From NCBI RefSeq assembly GCF_001654615.1, contig NZ_LWUD01000032.1, forward strand, positions 1 through 43,980: DNA of 43,980 nucleotides, given 5' to 3'. Source of the stretch: Ligilactobacillus aviarius. GTDB lineage: Bacteria; Bacillota; Bacilli; Lactobacillales; Lactobacillaceae. This document shows positions 29,779-38,917 of this stretch, in pieces. The translations under genes and the position numbers were made by a program. Below the pieces are notes generated by a model. That model had not been told where the DNA came from. It searched no databases and saw only the letters and a list, made by a program, of their open reading frames with translations. Each line of letters starts with the position of its first letter. The stretch's first letter is position 1.

Positions 29779-31566
29779 TTAAACTTTCAAAATCACAAAT
29801 CCATTTTGAGCAATTTTATTTTCATCTTCCATTAAGTTCTGGCTCAAAACAACTTCGGAATTTTGCGGAATAACGACCTTCACGCTTCCATATCCAAAAT
29901 TAAACAAACAGAATAATTTTTGACCGTCATATTCACGGGTCAGCGTAAAGTACCGGTATTTATTACTTAACTGGCCCCATTCAAGGGTGCCATCATTTAA
30001 TAGATCAGCATATTCCCGCCGCATCGCGATCGCATTTTTCATAAATTGCAGCATTGACGAGGATTGCTCTTCATCCTTCCACTTCATCGGTGCAAGGTTC
30101 GTTGGAACGTCCTCACCAGTTACTCCAACTTCAGTGCCATACATGAACGACGGAATTCCGATTTGCATAAAAGTAAATGCGATGATTGCCCGTGCCAGAT
30201 CTTCTTCGCCGTTACACTCACTGATCAACCGCGGAGTTACAAAACTTTCGACCTCGTTGATCAGCGTTTGGTTCGTATAAACGGTATTCTTCATTAACGC
30301 ATCGTTAATTCGCGAAATCATCTCCGTAACGTTTAACTGATGGGTAACGAAGAAATCGTGCATGATCGTATAAAAGTCGACGTTATTCGCACTATCAATG
30401 TAGTCCTTGGCTAAATCACCGTTTGGTAAATATTGATATTGGCCCATCACAACAAAATCAGCCTTGATACTGTGCATTTGCTGGGTCATTAAATTCAAAA
30501 ATGTTTGGTCGATCTCGTCAGCATTCAAAATTTCCCAGCCGTCAATATCAAACGTCTCGATCCAATACCGGGCAGTCTCCAGCAAATACTGCTGAACCGT
30601 CGGGCTTTGCAAGTTTAATTTCGGCATATGGATATTGCCGTCAATCGTTAAGTAATACTTATCCGGATCTTCATTTTCACTTGGAATCTGGACCGGGAAT
30701 TGTCGCACCTTAAACCAGCTTGCAAACCGTGATTGTGCTCCGAGCCGTTGAACGTCTTGCCACTGAAGCGACATGTCACTCATCCGGTCAAGCGGCAACT
30801 GTACCATTACGCGCATTCCATGCTGATGAGCCTTTTGGACAAACTCGCGGAAAAGTTCCTTTGAACCAAACATGTAGCTCAAATCATAAAAATCGACCGG
30901 GTCGTTTTTCTGATTCGAATATGATGCAAAGATCGGTGAAAGCTTAATGCCGTTGATCCCGAGTTCATCAAGGTAATCAAGATGATCAATCACCCCTTGC
31001 AAATCACCGCCATAAAAGTTTGTCGCCGTTGATTTATCAAGATCCCACCGGGCTTTTTCAAGCGGTTCATTGTTTTCGTCGCCGTCAGCAAACCGATCAA
31101 GCATAATTTGATACCATACCGTATGCTTCGTCCATTCAGGATTTGAATGCATTAAAAACATATTTTGATAATATGGGGTGTTAAACGGGGTTGCCTTTTC
31201 CAAAAAATCAGCCATGTAAAGACGGACGTTAACCGCATCATAAAGCAGTTCACCATCATGATCGCCAATCAAATGGAAAAGATATTGGGTCCGTTCCCGA
31301 ACCTTAACCGGAATCGTGATCTCCCAGTAATCATACAAATCCGTCTTTAAGGTACATTGCATTGCTTCCACGTTCGGCCGGATGATTTCCATATCTTCAC
31401 TGTCAGCTGCCAGTTTTTGCTGTTTAATGCGATCCAGTCTTCCGTAAATGATTTCGACCTGATGCACATCGGCATGTTTCGTTCGAAGCCGAATCCGAAA
31501 CTGGTTTTTGCCCGCCAAGTAAGCCATTTCGCTTTCCGGGCGGTGATAAATTGCCGCCTTTTCCAT
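29779..31566 (-). CDS. GH13 neopullulanase-like protein without catalytic residues
   Basis: A 595-residue protein that aligns end to end with cyclomaltodextrinase/neopullulanase: N-domain (1-130), (beta/alpha)8 barrel from WYQIMLDRFADGD, FYGGDLQGVIDHLDYL, and a C-terminal beta domain. The four GH13 consensus regions are all altered. DAVFNH became QLPLDR (256-261). GWRLDVANE became GWEILNADE (nucleophile Asp now L347, Arg now E345). GEIW became GQYQ (acid/base Glu now Q376). SHDT became SFVT (His/Asp now F442/V443). The fold is clear but hydrolysis cannot be. It may bind maltodextrin or act as a scaffold. Cytoplasmic; 18 bp after the phosphoesterase gene. Confidence 0.9.
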   Translation of the reverse strand: MEKAAIYHRPESEMAYLAGKNQFRIRLRTKHADVHQVEIIYGRLDRIKQQKLAADSEDMEIIRPNVEAMQCTLKTDLYDYWEITIPVKVRERTQYLFHLIGDHDGELLYDAVNVRLYMADFLEKATPFNTPYYQNMFLMHSNPEWTKHTVWYQIMLDRFADGDENNEPLEKARWDLDKSTATNFYGGDLQGVIDHLDYLDELGINGIKLSPIFASYSNQKNDPVDFYDLSYMFGSKELFREFVQKAHQHGMRVMVQLPLDRMSDMSLQWQDVQRLGAQSRFASWFKVRQFPVQIPSENEDPDKYYLTIDGNIHMPKLNLQSPTVQQYLLETARYWIETFDIDGWEILNADEIDQTFLNLMTQQMHSIKADFVVMGQYQYLPNGDLAKDYIDSANNVDFYTIMHDFFVTHQLNVTEMISRINDALMKNTVYTNQTLINEVESFVTPRLISECNGEEDLARAIIAFTFMQIGIPSFMYGTEVGVTGEDVPTNLAPMKWKDEEQSSSMLQFMKNAIAMRREYADLLNDGTLEWGQLSNKYRYFTLTREYDGQKLFCLFNFGYGSVKVVIPQNSEVVLSQNLMEDENKIAQNGFVILKV

Positions 31567-31583
31567 AAACTAATTCCTCGCTT

Positions 31584-33149
31584 TTATTTCATAATAATTT
31601 TTAAGTTTGTTGGTTGAACTGCCTTGATTTCAGGATGTTTTTGCAAGTATGCGATGATCATCCGCGGCATTTCGTTTTCAACCTGTTTGACCATTTTATC
31701 CATACTATACATTGGATAATCACCGCCACCAACAGCCCGGTACTGGTTGATCGCAACGTTTAATTCATCGGTATCTTGGACATCTTTGTCGTGATACTTC
31801 AATTCAGTTACCCGATGGCCTTGCGGTTGCCGTAAATCAAAGGTGTAATCAATTCCTGAATAGTAGTCGTAGTTATATAACTGCATCTTCGGATATGAAA
31901 AGTCCTTTGAAACGCTAAGCTTGCCATCCTCACCAACTTCAAAGAATGATGCACAGCGTTCCAACGCCGCCTTAAGATCCTTTCCAGTGATCTTTTCAAC
32001 AACTAAAGTATTCGGGTAAACATAACTGTTCATGACATTTCGAATCGTAACTTCATGGCCTAATCCGGTAACTTCATCGTTAAACAAAGCCGTCCCGGCA
32101 ATGTCAGCGCCCGTGGCATCCATTTCAACTTTATTGACCAGGTCAAGGTAAGTGTGACCGTGTAACCGGGCTTGCATCGGATCATGGATCTCCATATCCC
32201 CGTCGATCGTCGTCAATGTTTGATCAAGCCAATCTTCGACATCGTTACGCCAATCAGCCGTTAAGGCATTCATCCACATTTCTTCATCCGCATCGGCCGT
32301 ATCGATCAATTCGGCCTTGGAACCGATGACCTGCTTTTGATCATTCAATTCAAGCGTAATGCAGCCAACCTTTTCGCCGCGGAATCCTGGTTGAGTCGTT
32401 GGGATTCCATTAACGACTTCCGCAATTTGGCGGTGTTGGTGTCCGGTAACTAACGCATCGATTCCTGGAACTTCTGTCAATAATTGATAACCTTCATTTT
32501 CGCCGGTCAAACTTTCAGTTGGTTCGCCAGTTGCTAAGTCACGTTCAAATCCGCCATGATATGCAACGACAACGATGTCAGCCTTTTTCCGCAGTTCAGG
32601 AACGTATTTTTGCGCAGCCTTTAATGCCGGTTCAAATTTCCAGCCTTTAATATGATCGGGTTGTTCCCAATGCGGAATGTATTGCGTTGTTAGTCCTAAA
32701 ATCCCAATCTTAACCCCGTTCTTTTCAATGATTTTATAAGGAGCATCGATAATATGGTAATCTGGCCCTTCTTGCATGTTGGCATTTAAAATTGGATAAT
32801 TCCGGTCTGCAAGCGTTGGGTTCAAATAATCCGGGCCATAATTAAACTCATGGTTGCCTAAAATTCCAACGTCTGCTTGAAGGTGATTGACCATTTTAAC
32901 CAAGTCAAGGTTATAGTGCTTTTCATCGCAAGTTTGATATGCATAATCCGTCATCGGCGAGCCCTCAACAAAGTCCCCGTCTTCAACGTATAATACGATA
33001 TCACCGTCTTGTTCTGCTTGGCGCCGAATCTTTTCGATAACTGCACCTGCCTTTAAGTAACCTAATCCATGATAGTCATTCCGACTTGTAAAATTCGTGG
33101 GATAAATATATCCGTGAACATCACTTGTTGATACGATCTTAATTTTCAT
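31584..33149 (-). CDS. 5'-nucleotidase/UshA-type metallophosphoesterase
   Basis: A 521-residue enzyme with an N-terminal calcineurin-like domain: STSDVHGYIYP, EDGDFVEG, GNHEFNYG, VVAYHGGFE and TGHQHRQ supply the two-metal site. A C-terminal 5'-nucleotidase domain has GGGDYPMY near its end. Start at ATG 33149 (AAGGAGTG 7 nt before). It has no signal peptide or anchor, so it should be cytoplasmic like B. subtilis YunD. Substrate is probably a nucleotide or other phosphomonoester or cyclic nucleotide. It lies after the phn-type importer, which suggests processing of imported phosphorylated compounds. Confidence 0.9.
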   Translation of the reverse strand: MKIKIVSTSDVHGYIYPTNFTSRNDYHGLGYLKAGAVIEKIRRQAEQDGDIVLYVEDGDFVEGSPMTDYAYQTCDEKHYNLDLVKMVNHLQADVGILGNHEFNYGPDYLNPTLADRNYPILNANMQEGPDYHIIDAPYKIIEKNGVKIGILGLTTQYIPHWEQPDHIKGWKFEPALKAAQKYVPELRKKADIVVVAYHGGFERDLATGEPTESLTGENEGYQLLTEVPGIDALVTGHQHRQIAEVVNGIPTTQPGFRGEKVGCITLELNDQKQVIGSKAELIDTADADEEMWMNALTADWRNDVEDWLDQTLTTIDGDMEIHDPMQARLHGHTYLDLVNKVEMDATGADIAGTALFNDEVTGLGHEVTIRNVMNSYVYPNTLVVEKITGKDLKAALERCASFFEVGEDGKLSVSKDFSYPKMQLYNYDYYSGIDYTFDLRQPQGHRVTELKYHDKDVQDTDELNVAINQYRAVGGGDYPMYSMDKMVKQVENEMPRMIIAYLQKHPEIKAVQPTNLKIIMK

Positions 33150-33233
33150 GACGACACTCCTTCTCAAATTTTACTTATAATCTAATTTTACCCTTTTCGA
33201 TCATTAAAAATAAAGTAAAGACATTAAAAAAAT

Positions 33234-33394
33234 GAAGGTGTGACAAAACGTTCAAAACGAGCGTGGTGGAAGTAGAAAAACGAACGAATCGCACAGCATG
33301 GATTCGGAGGTTTGCGTCCTTCCACGTAGCTCGTTTGTTTTGGAACCCGATTATGCAGATATAACAAAAAGGTTGCGCCTAACATCGCAACCTT
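33234..33394 (+). repeat. Structured intergenic repeat, copy C (161 bp)
   Basis: Same orientation as copy A. It keeps the left end GAAGGTGTGACAAAACGTT and the CGAATC/GATTCG hairpin, has a shorter centre, and retains GTTTGTTTTGGAACCCGATTA. The right hairpin has changed to AAGGTTGCG / CGCAACCTT (33369-33394), which on the minus strand is followed by TTTTTG and lies just after the last phnE gene. Confidence 0.9.
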
Positions 33395-33400
33395 CCATTT

Positions 33401-34186
33401 TTAACCCAGTTTTCTTCTCAAAGTTCCTGAGATCCAATCGATCACCGTAACCGTCACAACGATTCCTAAAAGGATGATGCCGACCCGGCTCCATGTCCGG
33501 GTTTGAATTGCGAACAACAATGGCGTCCCAATTCCGCCAGCGCCAACCATCCCTAAGATTGAGGCTGACCGAACCGCAATTTCAAACCGGTACAAAGTAT
33601 ATGACAAGAATTGCGGCATAATATCCGGCAACGTTGCTAAGAAAAGCGCATCACTTTTCGTTCCGCCAACGGATAAAATTGCTTCTTCAGCCCCGTGATC
33701 CATGTTTTCCAACGATTCACTAAAGAGCTTTCCCAGCATCCCGATCGAGTGGATTGAAACGGCTAAAACGCCGGCAAAAGCCCCTGGGCCAACCGCCTTA
33801 ATGAACATGATCGCAAGCACGATTTCAGGAAAAGTTCGGATAAATACCAGAATAAACTTTCCGATTTTTGACCACACTTGAAGATGCTTTGATGACCGAG
33901 CAGCTAAGAAGGCGAACGGTACACTCAAGAACGCTGAAACAAACGTCCCCAGAAAGGCAATTGCCAACGTTTGAATGATCAGCGATACCAAGTCTTCACC
34001 GCTGCCATTATAAACATAATGCCAATCTGGATGGCAAATTCCATTAAAAATTGATTTTGTAACTTCAACTGCTGATGATTGGATTCCGGACAAATTCATT
34101 CCAAGAATGGCCCACACATATACCGCAATGATTAAAATCACCCAGAATATCCAACCATATTTTCTATTTTTCGATGCTTTAACCAT
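33401..34186 (-). CDS. phnE: PhnE-type ABC transporter permease (second)
   Basis: A 261-residue membrane protein of the binding-protein-dependent permease family, six hydrophobic segments. The EAA loop contains SLENMDHGAEEAILSVGGTKSDALFLATLPDIMPQF, as in PhnE. It is last in the phnD-phnC-phnE-phnE run and begins directly after the first permease (1-bp gap). The repeat hairpin right behind it provides termination. The two permeases presumably form a heterodimer. Confidence 0.92.
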   Translation of the reverse strand: MVKASKNRKYGWIFWVILIIAVYVWAILGMNLSGIQSSAVEVTKSIFNGICHPDWHYVYNGSGEDLVSLIIQTLAIAFLGTFVSAFLSVPFAFLAARSSKHLQVWSKIGKFILVFIRTFPEIVLAIMFIKAVGPGAFAGVLAVSIHSIGMLGKLFSESLENMDHGAEEAILSVGGTKSDALFLATLPDIMPQFLSYTLYRFEIAVRSASILGMVGAGGIGTPLLFAIQTRTWSRVGIILLGIVVTVTVIDWISGTLRRKLG

Positions 34187-34975
34187 TTAATCCAATTTCT
34201 CCCGTAAATAATTACTTAATCCATCAATTACCAGAACAACAATTAACGTTGCCAGGATAATGACCGCCGTTTGACTGTAATCAAAGGAATCCAGTGACTG
34301 CTGCAACAGCATTCCGATTCCGCCGGCGCCCAAATATCCTAAAACCGTTGATGCCCGCACGTTGATTTCAAACGTATAAAGAAAATAACTGATAAAGTTT
34401 TCAATTACCTGGGGCAAAACGGCAAACACGATAATCTGGAAATAATTGGCTCCGGCTGCCCGTAAGGCTTCGAGCTGGCCATTGTCAATCGTTTCAATCG
34501 ATTCATAAAATAGTTTGGAAATCATCCCGAATGAGAAGATCGCCAATGTCCAAACCCCTGCGCTTGGTCCGATTCCAACGATTGCAACCATGATGGCTGC
34601 CAATAACAAATCCGGCAACGTCCGAACAAGGTTCAAGATAAAGCGAATTATTCCGCGGATCACTGGATTTTTAACCAGGTTACGCGCTGCAACGACTGAA
34701 AACGGCACTGCAACCAACGTCCCAATCGTTGTCCCGACGATCGCCATCTGCAACGTTTGGATTACGGGTTGAATCACGATTTGAACATATTTCCAATCCG
34801 GGTGCGCCATCTTCCCGATCAAACTGAAGAATTGACCAATATTACTGAAAAATTCTCCCCAATTAACTCCCGTTAACGCCGCTGAACCGCAAAGCAGGAC
34901 GATAAACAAGACTGACCATGCAACGAACTTAAGATGGAACCGCTGCGCAAACGTTCTTTTCGGTACTTCATTCAT
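34187..34975 (-). CDS. phnE: PhnE-type ABC transporter permease (first)
   Basis: A 262-residue permease with the EAA-type loop [37 protein letters not shown] choose ATG 34975, which overlaps the phnC stop by 8 bp. In-frame ATGs further up lie within phnC and lack ribosome sites. Partner of the following permease and PhnC. Confidence 0.92.
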   Translation of the reverse strand: MNEVPKRTFAQRFHLKFVAWSVLFIVLLCGSAALTGVNWGEFFSNIGQFFSLIGKMAHPDWKYVQIVIQPVIQTLQMAIVGTTIGTLVAVPFSVVAARNLVKNPVIRGIIRFILNLVRTLPDLLLAAIMVAIVGIGPSAGVWTLAIFSFGMISKLFYESIETIDNGQLEALRAAGANYFQIIVFAVLPQVIENFISYFLYTFEINVRASTVLGYLGAGGIGMLLQQSLDSFDYSQTAVIILATLIVVLVIDGLSNYLREKLD

Positions 34976-35732
34976 TTTGCTTTGCCGCTCCTTCATAAAT
35001 TGAATCAAAGTCTGCTTCTTGAACTTCTTCAATTGGTTTATCGTAAACTAACTGTCCTGCCCGCAAACCGACAATTCGATCAGCATATTGCATTGCCAGC
35101 GGAACCGAGTGTAAGTTAACAATTACCGTAATTCCAAGTTTCCGGTTAAGTTCCTTTAACTCATCCATTACCGCCTTCGTTGTTAAGGGATCAAGCGAAG
35201 CAATCGGTTCGTCGGCCAACATGATTTTCGGATCCTGCATCAATGCCCGTGCAATAGCGACCCGTTGTTGCTGACCGCCAGAAAGTTCATCCGCGCGGGA
35301 GTAGATCTTATCAGCCATTTTGACCTGTTTCAAAGCATCGACAGCCTTTTGCTTGTCTTCCTTTGAAAACAGCCCCAGAACGGACTTCAACGTTGAGTAG
35401 TAACCAACTCTTCCGGACAAAACGTTGCGTTGAACGGATGACCGTTTTACCAAATTAAAGTTTTGGAAGATCATCCCGATTTTCCGCCGTAATTTCCGAA
35501 GTTCCTTGCCCTTATAGTGAATGATCGACTTCCCCTCGATCAAAATATCGCCGTCCGTAACGTCGTGCATCCGGTTGATCGTCCGCAACAACGTACTCTT
35601 GCCGGCCCCTGATAACCCAACAACGACCACAAATTCACCTTTTTTAATTGTTAAATTAATGTTTTTCAGGCCAACAGTTCCACTGTCATATACCTTGCTG
35701 ACATTTCGAATATCAATTAACGGTTCTTCCAT
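34968..35732 (-). CDS. phnC: PhnC-type ABC transporter ATPase
   Basis: A 254-residue nucleotide-binding subunit: Walker [13 protein letters not shown] near residue 39, Q-loop [15 protein letters not shown], signature [19 protein letters not shown] and Walker [14 protein letters not shown]. The Q-loop segment with [13 protein letters not shown] is typical of phosphonate importers. It is 23 bp after phnD and overlaps the first permease. Confidence 0.95.
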   Translation of the reverse strand: MEEPLIDIRNVSKVYDSGTVGLKNINLTIKKGEFVVVVGLSGAGKSTLLRTINRMHDVTDGDILIEGKSIIHYKGKELRKLRRKIGMIFQNFNLVKRSSVQRNVLSGRVGYYSTLKSVLGLFSKEDKQKAVDALKQVKMADKIYSRADELSGGQQQRVAIARALMQDPKIMLADEPIASLDPLTTKAVMDELKELNRKLGITVIVNLHSVPLAMQYADRIVGLRAGQLVYDKPIEEVQEADFDSIYEGAAKQNE

Positions 35733-35755
35733 AAAAAATGTTCAACCTTTCCCAA

Positions 35756-36682
35756 TTACTGATTGATCTTTTGAACGATCTTGTCGTACTTCCGAACAGT
35801 ATTAAAGTCGCTGTCCTTTGCTGGAACATATCCTTCGTGTTGGTAAACACTTGAAATGATTGCGTGTCCCTTCTTTGACTTCGCAATGTTTTGGAAGGCC
35901 TTGATCAATTTCTTTTGGAATGCCGGGCTCATGTCGCCACGAACTGAAATTGTATCGTTTGGAATCTTTGGGGTCGTGTAAATCGGAACAACCTTTTGCA
36001 TAACGTCTGGAGCGTCCTTCTTTACAAGGTTCCGTGCGCCTTGGAAAATGAAGGCGGCATCGGTGTTGCCGTTATAAACCGACATTACGGCTTGGTCGTA
36101 ACCTTTAACTTGGACCGTTTGGATGTGGTCCTTGTTAATGTTGATTCCGTGTTCTTCCATGCAGGCAACCGGGAATACCCATCCTGAACTTGAAGTTGTA
36201 TCTTGAACCGCGATCTTCTTACCCTTCAAATCCTTAAGGTTCTTGATTCCGCTGCCTTTCCGAACAACGATTTGACCACGATAGTAATTTACAAGTTGAT
36301 TCGTTTGTTGATCATCCGGTTCCTTGTAACCAAACCGTTCAGCTTGTAAAAGAACCTTCACGCCATATTGTTTGTGGGCTTGAACGTAAGCATCAGGCGG
36401 TAAGAAACCAACATCAACCTTCTTCGAACCCATGGCTTCAACGATCGTATTGTAGTTTGTTGACACGGTAACCGTTACTGGAATGTGTAATTGTTGTTCC
36501 AATAACTTAGCGAGCGGTTTGACCCGCGCCGACATCTTTTGGGCATTTGATGACGGAACGAATTCCACCGTTAAATGCTTCGGAGTATAGTCACCGTCAG
36601 CGTGAACGCTTGAAGCGGCGGTCATCGTTATTAATCCTAAAATTGCAAGAAGTGAAAGCAAAACTTTCTTGATCTTCTTCAT
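35756..36682 (-). CDS. phnD: PhnD-type substrate-binding protein (phosphonate/phosphite/phosphoester)
   Basis: A 308-residue exported binding protein: signal peptide KKIKKVLLSLLAILGLITMTAASSVHA, then VEFVPSSNAQKMSARVKPLAKLL and VDVGFLPPDAYV typical of PhnD. The binding-loop DTTSSSGWVFP is present. Unusually for a Gram-positive solute-binding protein there is no lipobox cysteine; the peptide would be cleaved after VHA and the protein released or held by other contacts. No C-P lyase genes are in the window, so the substrate may be phosphite, a phosphonate, or a phosphate ester. Confidence 0.9.
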   Translation of the reverse strand: MKKIKKVLLSLLAILGLITMTAASSVHADGDYTPKHLTVEFVPSSNAQKMSARVKPLAKLLEQQLHIPVTVTVSTNYNTIVEAMGSKKVDVGFLPPDAYVQAHKQYGVKVLLQAERFGYKEPDDQQTNQLVNYYRGQIVVRKGSGIKNLKDLKGKKIAVQDTTSSSGWVFPVACMEEHGININKDHIQTVQVKGYDQAVMSVYNGNTDAAFIFQGARNLVKKDAPDVMQKVVPIYTTPKIPNDTISVRGDMSPAFQKKLIKAFQNIAKSKKGHAIISSVYQHEGYVPAKDSDFNTVRKYDKIVQKINQ

Positions 36683-36715
36683 TAAAATCCCTCTTTTCTC
36701 AATTTCGTCAGTTTT

Positions 36716-36745
36716 ATTATATTAAAACACAAATTATAAAAGCAA
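36716..36745 (-). promoter_or_regulatory. phnD operon promoter
   Basis: On the minus strand TTGCTT (36745-36740), 18-bp spacer and TATAAT (36721-36716). No convincing Pho box repeat was found in the AT-rich region behind it. Confidence 0.5.
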
Positions 36746-36894
36746 TAGTATTTTGCATAGTTCGTTTTTAGCTGATAAAATTCTTCAAAATCGAGAATTT
36801 TTCTTTTACATTTTTTAGGAAATCCCTGATTAATCGTTGCCAAAATATTAATTTTTTATAAAATTACGGATAATTATTGCGGCTTTTATGAGAA

Positions 36895-36932
36895 AAAGAC
36901 GAGGTTGCGTCTTCAATCACAACCTCGTCTTT
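36895..36932 (-). terminator. Terminator of the beta-glucuronidase gene
   Basis: A perfect 13-bp stem AAAGACGAGGTTG / CAACCTCGTCTTT has a 12-nt loop and a T-rich tract on the minus strand. The GAGGTTG/CAACCTC core is like the repeat-element hairpins. Confidence 0.92.
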
Positions 36933-36950
36933 AAATTTTCGATCTCTAAA

Positions 36951-38717
36951 CTATTTATTTTCCCAGCGTTTCTTTAAATCATATACGATTTGTTTTGGCT
37001 GGCGGTCACGGGTAAAGACCCCCTTCTTGTTTCCATCGACCCGAATCAATCCGGCCGGAGTCGCAAAGTCTGCAAAATTCCATAACAACTCGCCGCAAAC
37101 AAAATCGCATTGATCAAAAACATCAAAGTTCATCTGATAATAATCATGCTGGTATTCTTCCGAATACGGCTCCCGGTTAATTGAATGCATTCCGCTTAAC
37201 GTATCAGCCCCAAATTCTGTAAAGAGGATCGGTTTATTCGGAAACTTTTGGTGCCATTTTTGAAGTTCAGTCATCAAGTCTGATTTTGCTTGGGCTAAAT
37301 CATTAAAATCAACATACCAGCCGTAGTACCGGTTCAATGCGATCACATCGAACAGATTGCCTGTCAAATCAACATCGACCGTTGCGGACATAATTTTAGG
37401 TGCCACCAATGGAAGATGCTGCCAATCTAATTGCCGAGTGTAGTCCGTTATTTCCTTAAAGTATTCGTGAGCGCCCTCTTGCTGGCTTGCCGGTTCATTG
37501 GCAACCGACCACATAATGACTGATGGGTGGTTCTGATCACGCGTGATCGTTTCCTGGATAACCTGCTTATGGGCATCCATTGTTTGCATTGTTTTCCAGG
37601 TATTGGCTGCTTTCTGCCCCATCATTGAAACTGAGAAACCAGCATACAATCCAACCGCCGGGACTTCATCGATCACTAAGAAGCCGTCGCGATCTGCGAG
37701 CTGCATTTCCTCTTCAGAGTATGGGTAATGCGATGTCCGGAAAGCATTCGCATGCATCCATTTCATTGTTTGATGGTCATGGTTGATCACCGCCCGGTTC
37801 ATTCCTTTACCAATGATTGGAAAGTCTTCATGCCGTCCAAATCCCTTAAGGTAAACTGGTTGATCGTTAATGTATACACCCGCATCTTTGACTTCAACTT
37901 TTCGAACCCCAAATTCTTGGGTATACGTATCGATCACTTCGTCTTCAACCAATAAGCTGATTTTTAGACGGTACAAGTAAGCATTCATCGGTTGCCACAA
38001 ATGCGTATCGCTGATCACCATTTTTTGAATTTCGTTCAATGAGTTCCCCTGGACCCGTTCAATTCGGTTTCCATCTTCATCCAAAATTTCGGCAACCACC
38101 TGATCAAAATCCCCGGTAATCTTCACTTCCGGGTTAACCGTTGTCTGCTTTAAATCCGTATCATACTTAACAACAAGCTCGTCAATGTGGGCCGTCCGCG
38201 ATGTCGTATAAAGTTTAACAGGACGGTGGATTCCGGCATAATTAAAGAAATCAAAGTTCGGGTCCACATGGTAATTCCCATTTTCTTCTGTAAGCTTTCC
38301 AACCGGGATCGTCTTATTGCTTAATAGGTTCGAAACCCGGACTTTAAGATCGTTTTCGCCAAGATGAATATGCCCATCAAGCTCAATTTCAAATGGCGTA
38401 AACCCGCCTTGATGATAACCAACCTGCTTGCCATTCACATACACCGTTGCTTCGTGAGTAACCGAGCCAAACCGCAAGACATTGCGTTGTGCCAGTTGCA
38501 TTTTTGAAACATTAAACGTTGTTTGATACCAAAAATAGCCATCATGATTGCGAATTTGCTGATCAATTACCTGATCATTAAACGATGCCGGCACAGCCAT
38601 CGCAAACGGGTTCGGCAACGGTTGTGCAGGATCAATTTGCTGATCTTCAACCTTAAAATTCCAAAAGCCATCAAGACTGGTTACCATCCGACATTCATTT
38701 GATTCTGGATAAAGCAT
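36951..38717 (-). CDS. uidA: Beta-glucuronidase (GH2)
   Basis: A 588-residue cytoplasmic enzyme with sandwich, immunoglobulin-like and TIM-barrel domains. Acid/base E408 is in VANEPAS and nucleophile E501 in FTEFGAD. The glucuronate-specific NxK motif is N563/K565 in GNKKGVFTRDRQPK. Other hallmarks are LNRYYGWYVD and LLWNFADFATP. Length and alignment follow E. coli UidA closely. No signal peptide. It releases glucuronic acid from conjugates; no glucuronide transporter or uxu genes are adjacent, so it stands alone. Own terminator downstream; promoter not clear. Confidence 0.95.
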   Translation of the reverse strand: MLYPESNECRMVTSLDGFWNFKVEDQQIDPAQPLPNPFAMAVPASFNDQVIDQQIRNHDGYFWYQTTFNVSKMQLAQRNVLRFGSVTHEATVYVNGKQVGYHQGGFTPFEIELDGHIHLGENDLKVRVSNLLSNKTIPVGKLTEENGNYHVDPNFDFFNYAGIHRPVKLYTTSRTAHIDELVVKYDTDLKQTTVNPEVKITGDFDQVVAEILDEDGNRIERVQGNSLNEIQKMVISDTHLWQPMNAYLYRLKISLLVEDEVIDTYTQEFGVRKVEVKDAGVYINDQPVYLKGFGRHEDFPIIGKGMNRAVINHDHQTMKWMHANAFRTSHYPYSEEEMQLADRDGFLVIDEVPAVGLYAGFSVSMMGQKAANTWKTMQTMDAHKQVIQETITRDQNHPSVIMWSVANEPASQQEGAHEYFKEITDYTRQLDWQHLPLVAPKIMSATVDVDLTGNLFDVIALNRYYGWYVDFNDLAQAKSDLMTELQKWHQKFPNKPILFTEFGADTLSGMHSINREPYSEEYQHDYYQMNFDVFDQCDFVCGELLWNFADFATPAGLIRVDGNKKGVFTRDRQPKQIVYDLKKRWENK

Positions 38718-38831
38718 TCAAAAACCTTCTTTATTAATAAGATACTTTTATTGTAAAATAAAACGATTTCAAAGTTAATTTTTTAAATGCAAAATTCTTT
38801 TTAATATAATAAGAAGAAACTGTGAAACACC

Positions 38832-38861
38832 TTGAATTTCAGTCTTCGGATTTTGTATCAT
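38832..38861 (+). promoter_or_regulatory. Promoter of the Stealth-type gene
   Basis: TTGAAT (38832-38837), 18-bp spacer and TATCAT (38856-38861), leaving a leader of about 50 nt. Confidence 0.5.
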
Positions 38862-38917
38862 ACAGTGGACAAAGGGGTTATACGGAGTAACTAACTATTT
38901 GATAAAGGATGATTTAC

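Noticed and set aside
36683-36894. Pho box repeats upstream of phnD
   Set aside because: TTTACA-like words occur by chance in AT-rich DNA, but no properly spaced repeats were found.
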